In this document: piece after piece, positions 21,566 to 33,734 of the stretch
Layout: every line of letters starts with the position of its first letter
How positions within the stretch are numbered: position 1 is the stretch's first letter
Assembly: GCA_024803745.1 (NCBI GenBank)
Contig: JANJXV010000024.1
Coordinates: 17,183,927 to 17,247,926, forward strand
Reading direction: 5' to 3'
Source: Megascapheus bottae
Taxonomy: Eukaryota > Chordata > Mammalia > Rodentia > Geomyidae
Length of the DNA stretch: 64,000 nucleotides
The notes under the pieces: model-generated
What the model saw: the letters and a program-made list of their open reading frames with translations, nothing else
Database searches by the model: none
Told to the model about the DNA's origin: nothing
Made by a program: the position numbers and the translations under genes

Positions 21566-22130
21566 GTAAAATGTTAAAATTTTAAAGCAAAACAAAAGTC
21601 CAAGGTTAAATTTCTACAATGCTACTTTTACTTCTCACTCCCAATCCTAGGCCTGGTTTCACTGAAGTTTTACCAGAACAGGTGACTGTCTTTCAGTCTG
21701 TAGTTGCCAGTTCTACCTTTAAAAAAAATCACTCATATATGAAGAAATACAAATGGCTCATTAATAGGTACCCTACATCCACTGTGTATGTGTGAGTGTG
21801 TTCCTTACCAAAGTATGCCAGGAGCCTTAATAGTAACATTAGTTGTAGCTACAAAAGCAGTGGAAACAATTCAGATGTTAACCAACAGCAGAATGGTTAA
21901 ATAAACATCAGTAGTTTAACATAGTGTAATACTGGAGGAAAAAAATGAAAGAAGTACAATTTAGGTTCCAATCAATAAATTTCAAAACTATAGGGCAAAG
22001 GAAGAAAGTCACAGATGATTAGATAATGTAAAACATTTATATAGAGCTCAAAAACAGGTAGGACTACATTTTGCTGATGGTTTCTTACAGAGAGTTAAAA
22101 TTGTAAAGGAAAATACGTTTATATAAAATC
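21566..22130. other. No recognised feature
   Basis: Some phrases (GCAGTGGAAACAATTCAGAT, CAACAGCAGAATGGTTAAAT) hint at an old L1 3' relic; not certain. Confidence 0.35.
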
Positions 22131-22320
22131 GAGGGCCAGAAGTGTGACCTAGTGGTAGAGTGCTTGCTTAGCATGCAGGAAGCCCTGGGTTTGATTCCTC
22201 AGTACCACATACACAGAAGTAATGCTATGGCTTAAGTGGCAGAGCACGAGCCTTGAGCAAAAAGTATCCAAGGACAGTGTCTAGGCCCTGAGTTCAAGCC
22301 TCTTAACTGGCAAAAAAAAT
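22131..22320 (+). repeat. Dimeric ID-type SINE
   Basis: Sense copy with a short linker deletion. Confidence 0.88.
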
Positions 22321-22612
22321 TGAGAATATGTTTACTTCTATAGGGAAAAAAGAACATAGACTTGAAAAGTTACATAGACTCTTCTAAGACTCTGATACTA
22401 GTCTATTTCTTCATGTGTCTATAGACACATGTTACTGCTATTTTTATGATATATATACATTATGATCTTTTTATTATATGTTACCTTAAATACAATTATT
22501 CAAAACCATATTCATGAAAAATTATGATAGTTGAATTTTCCCTTTTTAAAGATAGCAGATCTGCTTATTTTTGCTAGTTAGTTTTGCAGGTCATTCAAGA
22601 AATAGAAAATCT

Positions 22613-22808
22613 GGGGCTGGGGGTTTGGCCTAGTGGTAGAGTACTTGCCTAGCATGCACAAAGACTCAGATTTGATTCCTCAGTACCATATACATAGAAG
22701 AAGCCAGAAGTGGTACTATGGCTCAATTGGTAGAGCTCCAGCATGAGAGCTGTAGTCCAAGGACATTGTCCAGGCCCTGAGTTCAAGCCCCAGGACTGGC
22801 AAAAAAGA
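22613..22808 (+). repeat. Dimeric ID-type SINE
   Basis: Sense copy, A box intact, B box degenerate (GATTTGATTCC). Confidence 0.9.
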
Positions 22809-22854
22809 AACATAAAAATCCCTCCCTAAGAAAAACAGAGAGAAAAGGAAGGGA

Positions 22855-22945
22855 TGACATTGTCTGAAAAGAAATATACTCATTACCTAACTTACAAAAC
22901 AATAGCCCCTCTGTACATCACCTTTATAATAACAAAAAATTCAAG
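22855..22945 (+). repeat. Unassigned A-tailed module
   Basis: ACTTACAAAACAATAGCCCC then TCACCTTTATAATAACAAAAA; nearly the same text occurs at about 5832-5885. Confidence 0.5.
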
Positions 22946-22974
22946 AAAATTTGTCATTTATTTACCTATTTTAT

Positions 22975-23157
22975 TTTTTGTGTCAGTCCTGGGAATTGAA
23001 CTCAGAGCCTGAGTGCTGTCCTGAGCTTTTTTGCTCAAAACTAGCACTCTACCACTTGAGCAACAGTTCTTCTGTTTTTGGTGATTAATTGAACACAGAC
23101 TTTCCTCCCCTGGCTTCAAACTGTGATCATTTGATCTCAGCCTCCAGAGTAGTTAGT
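22975..23157 (-). repeat. B1-ID composite SINE
   Basis: Antisense, diverged copy. Confidence 0.85.
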
Positions 23158-23214
23158 TATCCAGCTTATTTACTCTTATTCAATTTCTTCGCATATGGAG
23201 ATTTATGCAATATA

Positions 23215-23870
23215 ATTTAGCACATCAACCCATTAAAGGCAAATACACATTATTCCAATGGGTACAGAACAAGATTTCAATAGAAATCAATGCTCAATCT
23301 TTAAAATATATGGATATTTACAAACTAGAAATAAAAGGATATTAGTGGACTTTATAAGTCCATTAAAAACCCTTAGCAAATGAAAGGACCTCCAGGTTAT
23401 GGAAACAAGAGCCATATAATGTATTCTTAATGTACTATGTTATTTCTCATCTCTTTTGCTGTCCCTTGGTTATTCTCATATTGTTACAGTAACTTACCTT
23501 GTTATCTGGTATATTGTATATATGTTTATTTGAAATAGGATAGGGAAGGGGAGAAAACAAGATGAGGGGAGGGGTTGGGGGAGGAAAATGGGGACAAAAA
23601 CATGAGAAGAGTATCAATGTCTGTGAAGTAATGCATATTCTATTTGGCAAATATAATGTAACCCTTCTGTTAATTACAATAAAAAGAAACAGAATATTAA
23701 AAAATCAAAACCCATAGCAAATGTTAAATTAATGGTGGAATTTTATAAACATTTTTCTTTACAAAATGACCAAGATACTCACTACTATCATTTTTCCTAT
23801 TTAGCATCATAGTGGGAGGGCTAGTCAATGCAGAAGGACATAAAAAAAAAAAGATAACTAGAAGAGAAAA
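23215..23870 (+). mobile_element. LINE-1 ORF2 relic, interrupted
   Basis: AAAAACCCTTAGCAAATG (23364), AAACCCATAGCAAATGTT (23709), GATACTCACTACTATCATTT and AGTGGGAGGGCTAGTCAATGC recall the L1 reverse-transcriptase region in order. No open frame survives. Split by the element at 23396-23697. Confidence 0.6.
23396..23697 (+). repeat. Unassigned retroposon with TTAATTACAATAAAAA end
   Basis: About 300 bp with an internal G/A-rich stretch, ending ATGTAACCCTTCTG then TTAATTACAATAAAAAG; the same end occurs at 25750-25785. Confidence 0.5.
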
Positions 23871-23981
23871 AGGAAAAAGAACTTCTCTTCTTCTCTTATC
23901 ATTCTCAGCACATGATGTTCAAGAGAAGATACAAAAAAATACAAAACTAAACAGTATTAAAGTGCAAAAAAATCAGTGTCA

Positions 23982-24157
23982 AGGTCTGGGGGTGTAGCTC
24001 AGCAGTACAGAATTGGCCTATTATACATGAGGCTCTACAGTCAATTCCCCCAAAATAAAATTAAAAAAATAAATCATGAGGAAGATGTAGGTCAGTGATA
24101 GGGCACTTGTCTAACCTGTATCAGGTACCAAATTGAACTCAATTACTGAAAAAAAAT
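23982..24157 (+). repeat. Two monomeric ID-like SINEs in tandem
   Basis: GGGGGTGTAGCTCAGCAGTA to TCAATTCCCCCA (23982-24062) and GTAGGTCAGTGATAGGGCAC onward (24075-24157), each with an A-rich tail. Confidence 0.7.
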
Positions 24158-24349
24158 ATTTCAAAAAAATATTTATATATGTCAATGATAAGGATACAAA
24201 ATATTGCAAAGCACACGAAAAGGGATGAGGTACCGCTCAGTAAATTCCTATCATTCATAATAGGAATAATTCAATCCACCACACGACACCAACACAAAAA
24301 CGTACATGCAACAATAGAGTAAGATTTATTACATTCTGCTGATTTTTGT

Positions 24350-24490
24350 GTTACTTTTTTCTGAAACAGTCATGATAAAAGCTCAGGCTGGCTTTAAAAT
24401 CACTATATAGCCTAGATTGACCTCAAAACTTGCTATTCTCCTTGCTCAGATTCTTAGACTACTGGGATTATACTCATGTGCTGATATGTT
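24350..24490 (-). repeat. Monomeric B1 SINE, old
   Basis: CTCAGGCTGGCTTTAAAATC, CTATATAGCCTAGATTGACC and TACTGGGATTATACTCATG. Confidence 0.7.
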
Positions 24491-25149
24491 TTTAATAAGA
24501 GTTATTGAATATATGTGTGTGTGTGTGTAGAGAGAGAGAGATTTCTGGCTTCCAGAATTAGTGTACGAGGTGATTCTGACAAACCTTCTTCCTTAATGTG
24601 CAAAAGAGCAGAAGTAGACACACCACTAGTGCATAACAAAGCATTATTTCTCTTTCCTCCTTAGGTGACTTGGAGCCTCGCTAAAAGGAAAAGAAAAAAG
24701 GATTGAGGATGGAGCATACCATATAGGGTGGTGAATTCTATGATTTAAATGTAAGCCCTTTTATCCTTTCACAAAAGATAACTGAAAAGAAGTTGGATAA
24801 AGACTACCATTTACTAAAATCATCAAAGACAACATGTAGTAGTCTTTGAAATGGAAGAGAATTGAAATCATTTCTGTCTAAAGGGCATTTCATTTCTCAC
24901 AAGAAAGGCATCTGAAAGACAAGGCTACCTTTGACCAATGGCCAAAAGTAAAGAATCTTGTCTGTCAAACAGAAGAATTCACCATCCTTATTATATATGC
25001 TAGAAGATTACTGCTTTTACCCTGGGTCATTTGCCAATCAGAAAGAAGTGGCTTCTTTGCTATCTGAGCCTAAAAATTATAGCGGTTATAATTCAACGGA
25101 TACCAGGTGGAGATTTTTTGCCTTTCATTGGTACACTAAAATACCTCAG
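24491..25149. other. No recognised gene
   Basis: Short TG and AG runs at 24510-24541; the rest looks single-copy. The 80-codon frame at 24958 shows no domain. Confidence 0.45.
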
Positions 25150-25233
25150 GAGGGCCTGGGATCGTGGCTCAAAGTGGTAGAGTGCTGGCCTTGGCGCTAG
25201 TAGTTCTAAGTTCCAACCCAGGATCATTATAAA
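25150..25233 (+). repeat. ID-like right monomer relic
   Basis: GATCGTGGCTCAAAGTGGTA to TTCCAACCCAGGATC. Confidence 0.55.
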
Positions 25234-25574
25234 GTGGTTGAGCATAGGACCTAATAATTCCAGTGCATCAACTAAGTAACCTACCGTGTCTTTGAACTGC
25301 CACTAACACTATAAGTTACTTTGTTGACGGAAAAAAAATAACGGAGGAAGTGTACATTAGTCTAGCTTTTAAGTTGTGTAAGGAAGTAATTTTAAAAATA
25401 AAATTTCTAAGGAATAGCAAGTTGTGAAATACTCATGAAGAGACTGCAAATTAAGAACCTGATAAACCAAAAACCGACAACAACAAAAATCAAGAAGAAT
25501 CAGAGAGATTATGAACAATTGAATTTATTCTTTTCATGCAACAAAATAGGCAAACTTTATCATCTGTATAAAAG
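25234..25574. other. No recognised feature
   Basis: A-rich DNA; no gene or known repeat. Confidence 0.45.
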
Positions 25575-25680
25575 AACTGGGATATAGCTCAGTGGCAAAG
25601 TGCTTGCCTTAGCAAGTGCAACATCCTGGGTTTAATCTGTCCCTCCTCCACCCAAAACAAAAAAGACAAGAAAAAAAAAG
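25575..25680 (+). repeat. Monomeric ID SINE
   Basis: GGGATATAGCTCAGTGGCAA with TGCTTGCCTTAGCAAGTGCA is close to the classic rodent ID sequence. Confidence 0.8.
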
Positions 25681-25699
25681 TGTAAAAAATTTTTGTAGC

Positions 25700-25785
25700 G
25701 GGCGTACGCCCCACAACTGATAAAAAAAAATAGTTGATCTGGTGAATATACTGTAACCCTTCTATTAATTACAATAAAAATATGT
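25700..25785 (+). repeat. Fragment of the TTAATTACAATAAAAA retroposon
   Basis: Repeats the 3' end of the element at 23396-23697. Confidence 0.5.
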
Positions 25786-26209
25786 GAAAAAATTGTTGAA
25801 GGAACTAGAAATAATTGAAAGCAGTATTACAAACTACAGTAGCATCAAAAAATCACAACATAGAGTTGAAAAAGACACAACTAAAAATTTTTTTACTGAT
25901 CACCAACATTAGAACTCAATATATGAGTTTTAAACAAAATTAGAGCTGAAAAGAGAATTAGTGAACTAGACTGTGGGAAATTAGGATGCAGTGAAATTGT
26001 CAGTAAAATTAATACCCTTAAAGTCGAAGAAAGAAAATGGAGTTGAGGCAAGATGAGGATATAGTAACTGATTTTCCCACAAATAATGGAAGACCTTCAT
26101 CCTTTGTTGAAAGATGTCCAATTAAGTTGCTGAAAAAAGCAAAACAGTTGTGTGCTCATTCTGGAGCTCAGATTGAAGAGACTGCCACATATATTATAAG
26201 CAAGTTTCT
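25786..26209. other. No recognised feature
   Basis: A-rich; no assignable repeat or exon. Confidence 0.4.
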
Positions 26210-26474
26210 TTTTCCTTTTTCTTTTTCTTTCCTTTTCTTCCTTTTTTTTTTTGTGAGTCATGGGGCTTGAACCCTGGGCCTAGGCACTGTCCCTGAGCTC
26301 TTCAAGCTCAAGGCTACCACCTACCCCTTAAGCCACAGCCCCACTTCCCATTTTCTAGTGATTAATTGGAGATAAGAGTCTCATATTCTTTAGTGCCTTG
26401 GCTGGTTTTGAATCATGATCCTCAGGTATCAGCTAAGTAGAAGGATTACAAGCATCAGCCACCATGACTAGCTA
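26210..26474 (-). repeat. B1-ID composite SINE with long C/T tail
   Basis: Antisense copy preceded by a pyrimidine tract at 26210-26252. Confidence 0.88.
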
Positions 26475-26747
26475 TAACCAGTTTTTATGCAATATTAGTT
26501 TTCAATCCAGTCTGATGAGCACTACCTTTTCCTTAGGCTGTTTAAACCATTTACCCTTTCATATTATTTACTGGTATAATTGGATTTCAATGTACTACAT
26601 TGCTAACTTTCTGTCCCAACTCCTTTTTTGTGTGTGTGTGATTCTATTTCTTCTCCACTAATTGGCTTATTACAATTATACTTTTTTAAAGTTTTGGTGG
26701 ATTTTCCTAAGGTTTACATCTTTAAAAATATCTTTACCTACAGGGAA

Positions 26748-27762
26748 CTCAAGAAACTAAGCCCTCCCCCCCAAACCCAACAAACCAATCACTAAATGGA
26801 CAAAGGAACTAAAGAGAGACTTATCAAAAGAAGAAATTAAAAAGGCAGAAAAGCATATGAGAAAATGCTCATCATCCATGGTCATAAAGGAAATGCAAAT
26901 AAAAACAACCCTAAGATACCACCTTACCCTAATTAGAATGGCCAATTTTCTGAAATCAGACAATGCCAAATGCTGGCAGGGTTGTGGAGAAAAAGGAACC
27001 CTACTGCATTGCTGGTGGAAATATAAATGAGTTCAGCTTCTCTGGAAAGCAGTTTGGAGGTTTCTTAAAGAACTGAAAATAGACCTTCCCTATGATCCCG
27101 CCATACCACTTCTGGGCATCTATCCTGAACATCATAACCCAGGATATGATAAGGACACCTGCTCAGCTATGTTCATCTCTGCACTATTCACAATAGCCAA
27201 GCAATGGAAACAACCCAGATGGCCTACTGCAGATGAATTATACAAAAAATGTCATATATATATGTATATATATATATATATATATATGGGAATTCTACAT
27301 AGCCAACAGACAAGATAAAATATTGGCATTCGTTGGGAAGTGGATGAAGCTATAGCAAATCATGTTGAGTGAGATAAGTCAAGAACAAAGGAACAAAAGG
27401 CATATGGTATCCTTAATATGTGGCTATTAGATCCAAACAGTATAAGAACAATGACTCAATATTTGTGTACCCAATGTTATGGACATGCTATTGGAAATAT
27501 AAACATAAATACATAGATATAAAAATTTATGACTCTATAGACATAATGTTTTATTACATAGATTAATATGTAATCAGGACATAGATTAATATGTATCTAT
27601 TACATAGATGTGCTCAGCTTAATTTTAATTATGTTCTAAAATCTAAGTGCCAGTGACTGTATACAGAGAATCCCTTCTTGAATAATTGTTTGTTAAACAT
27701 GTCATTTGAAATATGATGTAAAAATCAATGTTAATAAATTCTTTAATAAAAAAATCTTTACC
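26748..27762 (+). mobile_element. LINE-1 3' end, about 1 kb
   Basis: TGGACAAAGGAACTAAAGAG, AAATGCTGGCAGGGTTGTGG, ATTGCTGGTGGAAATATAAA and GAAACAACCCAGATGGCC follow the L1 3' order; it ends AATAAATTCTTTAATAAAAAAA. Non-coding here, 5' truncated; (TA)n at 27254-27288 lies inside. Confidence 0.9.
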
Positions 27763-27969
27763 ACATCACAGTCTAGCTTTAAATAGCATCATACTACATC
27801 ACATAGTATAATATTCTTGGTGGAAAGAATAGCTCAGTGATAGAATATGTTCTTTACATACATGACGTATTTGTTCATTTTCCAGTATTACAGTAGCAAA
27901 ATCTTACAACCATCATTTTCAATTCCTCTTTTCCAGTTCTTTGTGCTATTTTTCTATATATATATTTTA

Positions 27970-28203
27970 CTTTTTTTTTTGTTTGTGGGACTTGAATTCT
28001 GGGCCTAGGTGTTATCCCTGAGCTCTTCAGCTCAAAGCTACCACCCTATTCTTTGAGTCACAGCTTCACTTCTGTTTTTTTGGTGGTTGATTGGAGATAA
28101 GAGTCTCACAGACTTTAATGCCTAGACTGGCTGTGAACCTTGATCCTCAGATCTCAGCCTCCTGAGTAGCTAGGATTATAGGTGTGAGCCACCACACCTG
28201 GCC
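27970..28203 (-). repeat. B1-ID composite SINE
   Basis: Antisense, near full length, ending GAGCCACCACACCTGGCC. Confidence 0.92.
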
Positions 28204-29142
28204 ATATAGTTTACTTTCATGTAAGTTATAAATCACCATTACATTGTTATTGTTTCTCACAACACTGTTTCTATGACCTTAGGATTTTTCTTTCATTTAC
28301 CAAGTATTCCCTCAACAAGGGACATCAACGGTGTGTTCTCTAATTCAATTTAACCCTAACATCTACTTGGAGTTAGTGACAGATTCTAAGTTTAAAGCCC
28401 AGTCCCATAGACTGTTCCCTGGACTTTGGATGTGAATTACAAGCTCCACATATAGACTATAAGTTGGGATTTTATTGTTCTCCCTCTATGGCTTGATCAA
28501 TTTGTTAGTGTGGCTTAATAGAAGCTAAGGGAACGTTTCCTTACATTTATGAGTATATTAGAAGGATATTACAAAGGATACAGGTGGAGAAATGCCTAAG
28601 GTAAGAGATGAGGAAAGTAGCACAGAGGCTTCATACCCTCTCCTGGCATACTACCTTTCAGAAACCATAGTGTGTTGCCCTGACTGGATGGTCTCATACT
28701 TTTAGGGTTTTCAAGGCTTCATTGGCATAGCTGTGATTGATTAAATCATTGGCCTTTGGTGATCAGTTTAATCTTCAGTCTTTCTTCCCTCCCATTTCCA
28801 GAGTATTGAAAGTTTCAGTCTTTGTGACTGGTCTTTCTGGTAATCAGCTTGCATCTCAAACTATCTTGGAGCTTCACCCATTAAAAAATCTAATTAGTAT
28901 ACAAAAGACATTTGTCACTTTGAAGGTTCTGACAATTTTAGTAGTTGAATAACAGGAAACTGCACAGAGATCAAAAGCATATTTCACTTTATTGCAGCTA
29001 CTATTTTATACTCGATATCAATTATCTCCTTAAAATGAGAAACATTTTCCTAATTATCATGTTACCTTTTGATCTCTTACTTGTTTAGGTAAGTATAAAT
29101 GTCTTCTAAGTATTATACTTCTACTTGAAGAACTTCCTTTGA
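28204..29142. other. No recognised feature
   Basis: Repeat-poor DNA with no recognisable exon. Confidence 0.45.
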
Positions 29143-29189
29143 CGTGCGTGCGTGCGTGCGTGCGTGTGTGTGTGTGTGTGTGTGTGTGT
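29143..29189. repeat. (GTGC)n(GT)n microsatellite
   Basis: About five GTGC units, then about 12 GT units. Confidence 0.93.
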
Positions 29190-29400
29190 TGGTACTGGGG
29201 CTTGAAATCAGGACCTCCTGCTCTCATTTAGATTTTTTTCACTCAAAGCCAGTGCTTTACCACTTGACCTACACCTCTACAGGATAAGTGGAAATAAGTG
29301 TCAGATCGACTTTTCTGTCTGGGCTGACTTTTAACTTTGATTCTCAGATCTCATCATCCTTAGTAGAAAGGATTATAGACATGAGTCACCAGTGCCCAGT
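29190..29400 (-). repeat. B1-ID composite SINE
   Basis: Antisense, diverged. Confidence 0.82.
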
Positions 29401-29525
29401 AAGACATTTCTTACAACATCCTTATACATTCCCTCAACTTTCCTTATTTTCATCAGACTTTAGTAATCTTGACATTGCTGTTAAATGATATGAATGTGTG
29501 TTGTGTGGCAAAAATTATCTGTGGT

Positions 29526-29870
29526 AGGCCAGGAGTGTAGCCTAGTGGTAGAGTGCAGTGTGCACAAAGCTATGAGTTTGATTCCTTGGTACCACATGCA
29601 CAGAAAAAGCCAAAAGTGGGGGCCGGGAGTTTGGCCTAGTGGTAGAATGCTTGCCTAGCATGCACAATGACCCGGGTTCGATTCCTTGGTACCACATACT
29701 TAGAAAAAGCCAGAAATGGTGCTAAGGCTCAAGTGGTAGAGTTCTAGCCTTGAAAAAAATCCAAGGACAGTCCTCAGGCCCTGAGCTCAAGCCCAGGATT
29801 GGCAAAAAAAAGTGGTGCCGTGGCTCAAGTGGTAGAGCATTAACCTTGAGCAAAAATATGTCCAATTTAC
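29526..29870 (+). repeat. Dimeric ID-type SINE, split by a same-family insertion
   Basis: The left monomer (29526-29619) and right monomer remainder (29816-29865) flank the nested copy. Confidence 0.9.
29620..29807 (+). repeat. Dimeric ID-type SINE nested in its own family
   Basis: Target duplication AAAAGTGG (29612-29619 and 29808-29815); A box TGGCCTAGTGG and B box GGTTCGATTCC intact. Confidence 0.93.
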
Positions 29871-30057
29871 ATGATTCTTTCAGTCTTCATTTTTTGGAGA
29901 TGTATAGTGTGTCATGTGTCATTGAAAATAAGATGGTAAGGAAAGTAAATAAAGTCCTTTTCAAATAGAGTACGTGCAAAGGCTTATAGGTTCAACATTC
30001 TCTCTGCTACAGTCACTAAGAAGCATGCCTTAACTTTCCCATGGTTTTTGTTTTTGT

Positions 30058-30335
30058 TGTTTGTTTTTTGCTTGTAGTAGAGTTGAACCCAGGGCTGCCC
30101 ACCTGATATATAGGCACTTGACCATGTGATCTACCTTTAGATCCTATTTATTCTACTTATTTTTGAAATAGGGTCTCTTATTTTTCCCTCAGTCAGCATG
30201 GAACTCAGGCTTCCTATTTATGTTTTCCACTAAAGCTGGAATGTCAGGTTCTTGACTGAGTTGGAGTCATGGTATCCTTTTTCCCAGTCTGATCTTGAAC
30301 TATGATTCTGTTGAGCTCTGCTTCTCACATATCTA
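30058..30335 (-). repeat. Old ID and B1 relics
   Basis: AGAGTTGAACCCAGGGCTGC recalls an antisense ID; GAAATAGGGTCTCTTATTTT recalls an antisense B1. Weak. Confidence 0.4.
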
Positions 30336-30376
30336 GGATTTGGCATGTTAAAGGTAGCACACCCCAGTTCTAGAGA

Positions 30377-30599
30377 TTTTTGTTTGTCCATCATAGGGAT
30401 TGAACTCTGGGTCTGAGCACTGTCCCTGAGCTCTTCAGCTTAAGGCTAGTGCTCTACCACTTGAGCCACAGCACCACTCCCTGTTTTCTGGTGGTTTATT
30501 GGAGATAAGAGTCTCATGGACTTTAATGCCCAGGCTGGCTTTGAACTGCAATCCTCAAATATCAGCCTGGATTACAGGCATGAGCCACTAGCACCCAGC
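30377..30599 (-). repeat. B1-ID composite SINE
   Basis: Antisense; flanks CAGTTCTAGAGAT and CAGTTCTGAAGAT form the target duplication. Confidence 0.92.
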
Positions 30600-30767
30600 A
30601 GTTCTGAAGATCTTTATTCTTGTGCATATTTTACTCAGAGGTTGACTCTAGCTGAGGTTACTTGATTGACCCTCCTTCTTGCTATGTTAATAGGGTGCTC
30701 AAATACAAAAATCAATAATGGGTTCCAACAAACATGAGTAGAAAATAAATTTATTAGAAGGATATTG

Positions 30768-30870
30768 GGTGAGTCACAGACTTTTCTGCCTGGACTGACT
30801 GAATCACTATCCTCAATTCTCAGTCTCTTGAGTAGCTAGGATTACAGGTTTGAGCCATCAGTGCTCTGCT
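30768..30870 (-). repeat. B1-ID composite SINE, head part only
   Basis: GTGAGTCACAGACTTTTCTG to GATTACAGGTTTGAGCC. Confidence 0.75.
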
Positions 30871-31182
30871 ATATAACCATTCTTTACAGACATTTAAAAG
30901 AATGATGTAGGTTTATTTAGATGTTATATCCCTCATATTCAGATAGAGGAAAGAGGCTGGAGAGCAGAGTGTGTGTATGGTACATATGTGAAAAAAACTG
31001 TCTATACATGAAGTATCCCCAGAAGAAACTTATTGTTATACACAAGAAACTTGAGTCTCTAGGGAGGAACTTTGAAGCCAAAAGGACATTGTGGGATGGA
31101 GACATCTTTTTTAGTACATGTTTAATACAGTACCTTCATAAAATAAATTATTTCTACTAAGGGAAATCTATGGATTAAAGAC
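30871..31182. other. No recognised feature
   Basis: AT-rich. Confidence 0.5.
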
Positions 31183-31192
31183 ATGGAATTTA

Positions 31193-31382
31193 GGCCAGGA
31201 GTTTGGCCTAGTGCTGGCCTAGCATGCACAGAGCGGGGTTCAATTCCTCAGTACCAAATACATAAAAAAAAAAAAAGCTGGAAGTGGTGCTGTGGCTCAA
31301 GTGGTAAAGCACTAGCCTTGAGAAAAGTCCAAAGACAGTGCTCAGAACTTGAGTTCAAGCCCCATGACTGGCAAAAAAAAAA
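31193..31382 (+). repeat. Dimeric ID-type SINE with A-box deletion
   Basis: Perfect target duplication ATGGAATTTA (31183-31192 and 31383-31392). The A-box region is deleted (GGCCTAGTGCTGGCC). Confidence 0.93.
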
Positions 31383-31392
31383 ATGGAATTTA

Positions 31393-31667
31393 TCCAGGTG
31401 CTGTTGGCTTACACCTGTAATCTTAGCTACTCAGGAGGCTGAGTTCTGAAGACTGAGGTTCAAGGCCAGCCTAGGCACTAAAGTCTGGAAGTGGCACTGT
31501 GGCCCAAGTGGTAGAACACTAGCCTTGAGCTGAAGAACTCAGGGACAGTGCCAAGCCCAGAGTTCAAGTCCCACCACTGACAAAAAAAAATTGTTCAAGG
31601 ATAGTGCCCAGGCCATGAGTTTAAGCCCCAGGACTGGCAAAATAAGTAAGTAAGTAAATAAATAAAT
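31393..31667 (+). repeat. B1-ID composite SINE plus extra right-monomer end
   Basis: Composite SINE to about 31590, followed by a second right-monomer 3' part with a (TAAG/TAAA)n tail. Confidence 0.85.
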
Positions 31668-31727
31668 ACAATTTTGTTTCTAGGCATGAAATCCTGTAAC
31701 TCCCCATGCTATGTCATTAACTTGCTC

Positions 31728-31860
31728 AACAGATATTTACTGAGCACCACAGGGCCCCATGATCAGTGCTGATGAGGAAAATATAGCCAAAGAATGATAA
31801 GCCTTGCTCTATCCTTGACAGCACAGTGCTGGGCAATTTTCTCATTCTGAGTTCTTGACA
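31728..31860 (-). repeat. Possible antisense L2 3' end
   Basis: CTCAACAGATATTTACTGAG resembles the reversed L2 terminus; diverged. Confidence 0.4.
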
Positions 31861-31944
31861 TACCAGTAGAAAAGGACAGAAGAATTCAGTTGGAACGATG
31901 TTACTACCCATAATTCTCTCCCAGGAGTCTGACACAGTGGATGG

Positions 31945-32048
31945 GAGAGAGATCACAAGTTTGAGATGAACCTTATCTACATAGCAAGTTTCAGGCTTAG
32001 CTTGTGCAACATAGTTGAGATCCTGCCTCAAAAGCAAAACTAAACAAA
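31945..32048 (+). repeat. Monomeric B1 SINE, 3' half
   Basis: TCACAAGTTTGAGATGAACC to GAGATCCTGCCTCAAAAGC. Confidence 0.65.
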
Positions 32049-33012
32049 AATATTTCAAACTTGAAAAACCAAAATCCTTATATATTCAGGCATATCTGCT
32101 TATAAATTTTTTTCCCACTCATCCTTCTAGTAGATATCCTATACTCTTTAAGAAACAACATTTATTTATTTTACTTTATTTTGCAGATCTGGGATGCAAA
32201 CTTGAGACTTTGCATATGAGGAACTCAAAAATAAGCAAAAAATTATACAATGTCACAACGGAAGTTTGTATTCAAATATTTTAAGTATCTATGCTTTTGC
32301 TTAAATACTTTCCCCAGTGTACTTGGGAATCTTATCAAATTCCACAAAATAATGCTGTAAGTTTGAGAATTAAATATTACTTGTAGACCTTTTCCCTCCA
32401 TTAGCATTCCACGGGCATCCAGCAATGCTCCTGCAGCTCTTTTCCAAAGCTTTAGACAACAATTTCCATCCTGAGACATTCAGAGAGACTAAATAAAAAG
32501 CAAAGCAAGTGAGACAGAAATATGTGGTCTTTCATTCAGTCAAGTTGCAATTGTAATGTTCCTCAGCTTTCCATTGGGGAAGGTCAGTGAAAAATAACTA
32601 GCCTGAGCCAAAAAGGAACTATCAAGAGGCTGCTAGGAACACTCACTGGCCCACAAAAGCCTACAAAACAGCAACCTCAGAATAATAATACAGATTACAT
32701 GGTACACACTAATATTTTTTTAATTTCTTCTTTCCCTTCGTCCATTCATTCATTCATTCATTAGTTTTGTACTTATTTAGCATGAATTGTGACACAATGT
32801 ACCTTGCTCAAATTTACTTTCCCATATTACTTTTTCTTACCCCTTTTCCCTCCTCCTTCTTTTAAAGAGCTTTTAATGGCTTTATTATTCTGTTATTCAT
32901 ATACATACACATATATTCTATAATATTCACCTGTGTCATGTTTGCCCTCCTTTCATCTGTTGATTCCTCCTATAGACAAAAAAAAAAGTTTGTCTTTTAA
33001 AATTATGATATG
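32049..33012. other. No recognised feature
   Basis: AT-rich; short (ATTC)n at about 32744-32763. Confidence 0.45.
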
Positions 33013-33195
33013 GGCCAGAAGTATTGCCTAGTGATTGATGGATTGCTTAGCATGCACGAAGCCTTGGGTTTGAGTCCATATTCAGAAAAATCCAGAAGTG
33101 TGCTGTGGCTTATGTGTATTAGCCTTGAGAAAGCTCAAGGACAGTACCCAGGTCCTGAGTTCAAGCCCCAGGACTGGCAACAAAAAATTAAAACA
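33013..33195 (+). repeat. Dimeric ID-type SINE, diverged
   Basis: Sense copy with several internal deletions. Confidence 0.85.
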
Positions 33196-33299
33196 AACAA
33201 TTAAAATCATGGCATTAACATTTGTTCCTTTAACAATGCCAAGCACATAGTAAACTGATAGACATGTGTGTTAGATTCCATTTTTGCTATTGTTGTTGT

Positions 33300-33400
33300 T
33301 TTGTTTTTGAGGCAATGTCTGTGTTGCCTCAAACTCCTGAGTTCAAGTGATCCATCCTTCCTAATACCGGGACTGCAAGCATATACCACTGGGCCTGACT
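33300..33400 (-). repeat. Monomeric B1 SINE, old
   Basis: GCCTCAAACTCCTGAGTTCA and GGGACTGCAAGCATATACCA. Confidence 0.65.
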
Positions 33401-33734
33401 TAGTAGATTGATTTATTCATTGGTTTAATAAGGAAATACTGAGTGATTACTATGGTTCAGGGATTGAGTCAGTTACTTGGCATACAGTGGCAGATGAGAC
33501 TGCACAGAATTTACCTCCATCACTTTAAGGAAAAAAGTTATTCAAGATACTATTACATAAAATGGGAGGAGTGGTTTGACAGAGAATGTGAAAAGAGTTA
33601 TGAGAACACAGTGTGGAGGATCCTCCTAAATGTAGGTCGTAGGGAGGTCTGTTTGTTCTTGGGAGAACCTTGGCAAGCCCTAGAAAAGGCAACACTGTAT
33701 ACGGTTAAGTGGGCCTGGGAAGCTATGTCTGCTT

